The notes beneath the pieces are model-generated. The model was not told the DNA's origin. It did no database searches and saw only the letters and a program-made list of their open reading frames with translations. Source: Candidatus Gastranaerophilales bacterium (GTDB taxonomy: Bacteria > Cyanobacteriota > Vampirovibrionia > Gastranaerophilales > Gastranaerophilaceae). From it: 8,248 bases of DNA. The position numbers and the translations under genes were made by a program. This document shows positions 7,011 to 8,248 of the stretch, one piece after another. The stretch's first letter is position 1. The number at the start of each line of letters is the position of its first letter. The DNA is taken from NCBI GenBank assembly GCA_944325615.1, contig CALVAU010000065.1:1-8248 (forward strand), in the 5' to 3' direction.

Positions 7011-7042
7011 AAAAAAGCGAAGATTTTCATCTTCGCTTTTTT
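7011..7042. terminator. Bidirectional Rho-independent terminator between convergent genes
   Basis: A perfect 14-bp stem pairs AAAAAAGCGAAGAT (7011-7024) with ATCTTCGCTTTTTT (7029-7042) around the loop TTTC. Both strands give a GC-containing stem with a U-run after it. It can therefore stop rpsU transcripts from the right and any read-through from the DUF2229 gene on the left. Confidence 0.9.
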
Positions 7043-7064
7043 AATTCTTATATATCATCACTGA

Positions 7065-7238
7065 CTAAACTTTACGTTTGCGAGCAGCTTCTGACTTACG
7101 TTTTCTTTTTACGCTTGGTTTTTCATATCTTTCGCGTTTTTTTACTTCTGAAAGAATACCAGCTTTTTGAATCTTTTTCTTAAAACGTCTTAGTGCGCTT
7201 TCAATTGATTCATTTTCGCCAACTTTTACTTCTGCCAT
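7065..7238 (-). CDS. rpsU: 30S ribosomal protein bS21
   Basis: A 57-aa, strongly basic protein of the small subunit, located near the 3' end of 16S rRNA and involved in translation initiation. The sequence begins MAEVKVGENESIESALRRFK and continues with IQKAGILSEVKKRERYEKP (23-41). This is the standard bS21 pattern of E(S)xxxALRRFKR, a central 'L.E...R..YEKPS' block and a C-terminal tail rich in Lys, Arg and Ala (44-57). The length is typical. The ATG at 7238 is preceded by AAGGTGGTGA and a near-consensus promoter, and the gene ends at TAG just before the bidirectional terminator. It probably forms its own transcription unit, although read-through from the 152-aa gene upstream is possible because no clear terminator lies between them. 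The identification is secure. Confidence 0.95.
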   Translation of the reverse strand: MAEVKVGENESIESALRRFKKKIQKAGILSEVKKRERYEKPSVKRKRKSEAARKRKV

Positions 7239-7246
7239 TTATATTT

Positions 7247-7256
7247 TCACCACCTT
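7247..7256 (-). promoter_or_regulatory. Extended Shine-Dalgarno of rpsU
   Basis: AAGGTGGTGA matches the full complement of the usual 16S rRNA 3' end (AAGGAGGTGA) at nine of ten positions. It ends eight bases before the ATG at 7238. The other genes here show only four to six matching bases, so this is the longest ribosome-binding pairing in the window. Confidence 0.75.
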
Positions 7257-7284
7257 TATGGTCCTTTTGTACATTATATAACTG

Positions 7285-7313
7285 ATTATAAACTAAATAA
7301 AAATAAATTTCAA
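7285..7313 (-). promoter_or_regulatory. Strong sigma-70-type promoter of rpsU
   Basis: On the minus strand TTGAAA (7313-7308) and TATAAT (7290-7285) are separated by exactly 17 bases, which matches consensus at 11 of 12 positions. Transcription would begin near 7278, giving a leader of about 40 nt that contains the extended Shine-Dalgarno. A second TATAAT (7278-7273) lies downstream without a good -35. Confidence 0.8.
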
Positions 7314-7350
7314 GATGTTACAGGGATAACACAAATTATTTTAATTGCAA

Positions 7351-7809
7351 TTATCTTTTATCAAGCTTTTCATATTTTTTTATTAATCTTGGGAGCCAAT
7401 CCTCCAATAAATCATTGTATATCTTTATATATTTTTCATCTTTTATTTTACAAGGATAATTTCCGGTTGAATAAAATGCATAATTTTTATCCTCTCGAAC
7501 TTCTAATATTTCAAAATCATTAACTAACGGATCTTTTTTAGTAATTTTTACTCTATGCCAAGAGCTGTTACTATATATAAAATTAAATTCCTTATTACCA
7601 TTTTTAACATTTAACTTTACTGGCTCATTTGATACTTTACTATAAAATTTTAAAGCCAAATCTGCAGTCTGATCTACTAAATCCTGACTTGCTTCAGTTA
7701 AATAGACTTTTGGAGTAAAAGCTTTTTTTACGGTATTACTAATTCTTGATAAAAAATTCCCGTTAAAACTACAAGACAAGTTGTAATTTGGGGTATTTTT
7801 AACTTGCAT
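7351..7809 (-). CDS. Hypothetical protein, 152 aa, with N-terminal FxG tag
   Basis: I do not recognise this protein. It starts at ATG 7809 with GAAAGGA four bases upstream. The first 20 residues are polar and contain SFNGNF (14-19), resembling the tag in both large membrane proteins of this window. Residues 21-35 are basic. A helical stretch follows (38-60), then a likely beta-rich part (61-122) that includes a WHRVKI strand at 84-89. The C-terminus (123-152) looks like an amphipathic helix with DWLPRLIKKYEKLDKR. There is no clear hydrophobic signal peptide or membrane segment, so a small soluble protein is likely. It lies between a terminator upstream and rpsU downstream, with 112 bases before rpsU. 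Coding status is supported by its length, ribosome binding site and codon use typical of the neighbours. The function is unknown. Confidence 0.75.
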   Translation of the reverse strand: MQVKNTPNYNLSCSFNGNFLSRISNTVKKAFTPKVYLTEASQDLVDQTADLALKFYSKVSNEPVKLNVKNGNKEFNFIYSNSSWHRVKITKKDPLVNDFEILEVREDKNYAFYSTGNYPCKIKDEKYIKIYNDLLEDWLPRLIKKYEKLDKR

Positions 7810-7841
7810 AAAATCCTTTCAATTAATTTATACTAAAATAT

Positions 7842-7881
7842 AAAACCAGTATATACTAATTTAGTAGCATATACTGGTTTT
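7842..7881 (-). terminator. Long hairpin terminator downstream of the 79-aa gene
   Basis: AAAACCAGTATA (7842-7853) pairs with TATACTGGTTTT (7870-7881). Inside it TACTA (7854-7858) pairs with TAGTA (7862-7866), so the stem totals 17 bp with a three-base bulge (7867-7869) and a three-base loop. On the minus strand it is followed by TTTTATATTTT. It lies about 50 bases beyond the stop of the 79-aa gene and most simply terminates that transcript. Confidence 0.7.
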
Positions 7882-7889
7882 TAAGTCAA
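7861..7889 (-). promoter_or_regulatory. Possible promoter of the 152-aa gene, embedded in the hairpin
   Basis: Minus-strand TTGACT (7889-7884) is a good -35. Seventeen bases downstream is TACTAA (7866-7861), preceded by TGC, which would be an extended -10. The -10 is poor, and the predicted start near 7854 falls inside the terminator stem. No better promoter was found between the hairpin and the ATG at 7809; TATAAA at 7832-7827 lacks a -35. Confidence 0.3.
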
Positions 7890-7929
7890 CATAATATGAT
7901 TGAAATTTAACTTTATCATAAATTTTTAT

Positions 7930-8169
7930 TTATACAATCAAATTAAACTTATTTACATTGTTATTCTTAGGATACAGTCTTCTAAATTCATCATCAGAAA
8001 CAGAATTCTTTTGTAATTGTGAAATATATCCTTTGTATTCAGATATTACGGAATTAACCCATGTACAATCCTTGGTCTTAGGATTAGTTTTAAGATTTGC
8101 TATCGCTGTGCTGTATTGATTGATCAATAGCGAAGCATCTGATTGTTTGATTGGTCCCATATAACCCAT
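7930..8169 (-). CDS. Small hypothetical protein, 79 aa
   Basis: I do not recognise this protein. It starts at ATG 8169, with AAAGGAAA ending about eight bases upstream; the second ATG, at codon 4, would sit too far from this site. The body (8-65) looks like two or three amphipathic helices, with 'SLLINQYSTAIANL' (13-26) and 'WVNSVISEYKGYISQLQ' (37-53) as the clearest. One cysteine (C35) is present. There is no signal peptide or membrane segment. It may be a small helical adaptor or structural protein, which is a guess from composition only. It has its own -10 box and downstream terminator, so it appears to be a single-gene unit. An accidental open frame is less likely given the complete set of expression signals. 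Confidence 0.65.
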   Translation of the reverse strand: MGYMGPIKQSDASLLINQYSTAIANLKTNPKTKDCTWVNSVISEYKGYISQLQKNSVSDDEFRRLYPKNNNVNKFNLIV

Positions 8170-8191
8170 AATAAAAATTTCCTTTCTTATT

Positions 8192-8197
8192 ATTATA
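8192..8197 (-). promoter_or_regulatory. -10 box of the 79-aa gene
   Basis: A perfect TATAAT lies 22 bases before the ATG at 8169, just upstream of the ribosome binding site. No good -35 is present at 16-18 bases. The place where it would be overlaps the edge of a 14-bp palindrome (8220-8233), so the promoter may depend on a bound protein. Confidence 0.45.
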
Positions 8198-8219
8198 AAA
8201 ACAATAAGTCATTGGAAAT

Positions 8220-8233
8220 TGCTTAATTAAGCA
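8220..8233. repeat. Perfect 14-bp palindrome upstream of the 79-aa gene
   Basis: TGCTTAATTAAGCA is a perfect dyad centred at 8226.5, about 57 bases before the ATG at 8169 and near -40 relative to the expected transcription start. That is a typical place for an activator or repressor site. It could also be part of a hairpin belonging to whatever lies beyond the right edge. Confidence 0.4.
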
Positions 8234-8248
8234 GAAAGTGTAAAGATT

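Noticed and set aside
7343..7352. Palindrome AATTGCAATT at the end of the 152-aa gene as a terminator
   Set aside because: Stem of only five pairs with no loop and no following U-run on the minus strand.

Overview
The window is AT-rich DNA with ordinary bacterial signals: AGGA/AAGGAG ribosome binding sites, TATAAT-type -10 boxes and Rho-independent terminators. It mixes a few universal genes with lineage-specific proteins of unknown function. Codon choice, a DUF2229-type protein, bS21 and hypothetical proteins with a short N-terminal 'FxG' tag suggest an uncultured gut bacterium of the Gastranaerophilales/Melainabacteria (Vampirovibrionia) type. That placement is inference from memory of such genomes. 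AT-rich Clostridia or Elusimicrobiota are not excluded.

Layout. Positions 1-3318, minus strand: two adjacent genes for large multi-pass membrane proteins. The upstream one (593 aa) is complete. The downstream one (at least 508 aa) runs off the left edge of the window. They are diverged paralogs: 24 of 60 residues are identical in their best ungapped block. The stop codon of the first overlaps the Shine-Dalgarno of the second. A promoter with a consensus extended -10 lies before the pair, preceded by an intergenic stretch rich in T-tracts. Positions 3616-5737, minus strand: an RNA-metabolism operon of rsmE (16S rRNA m3U1498 methyltransferase) and cca (tRNA nucleotidyltransferase), overlapping by 29 nt. 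Positions 5887-6963, plus strand: a single DUF2229-family protein, related to 2-hydroxyacyl-CoA dehydratases and their activators, followed by two terminators. Positions 7065-7238, minus strand: rpsU (ribosomal protein bS21, 57 aa), with a near-consensus promoter and the strongest Shine-Dalgarno in the window. Positions 7351-7809 and 7930-8169, minus strand: two small genes of unknown function, separated by a terminator hairpin that may also contain a promoter.

How the parts relate. rsmE, cca and rpsU all serve translation. The DUF2229 gene stands alone, without the activase or dehydratase subunits it often accompanies. The least explained material is the paralogous membrane pair and the short N-terminal FxG tag, which these two proteins share with the otherwise unrelated 152-aa protein. 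I see no CRISPR array, insertion sequence, tRNA or prophage gene. No intergenic gap exceeds 300 bases; the longest (3319-3615) is described below.
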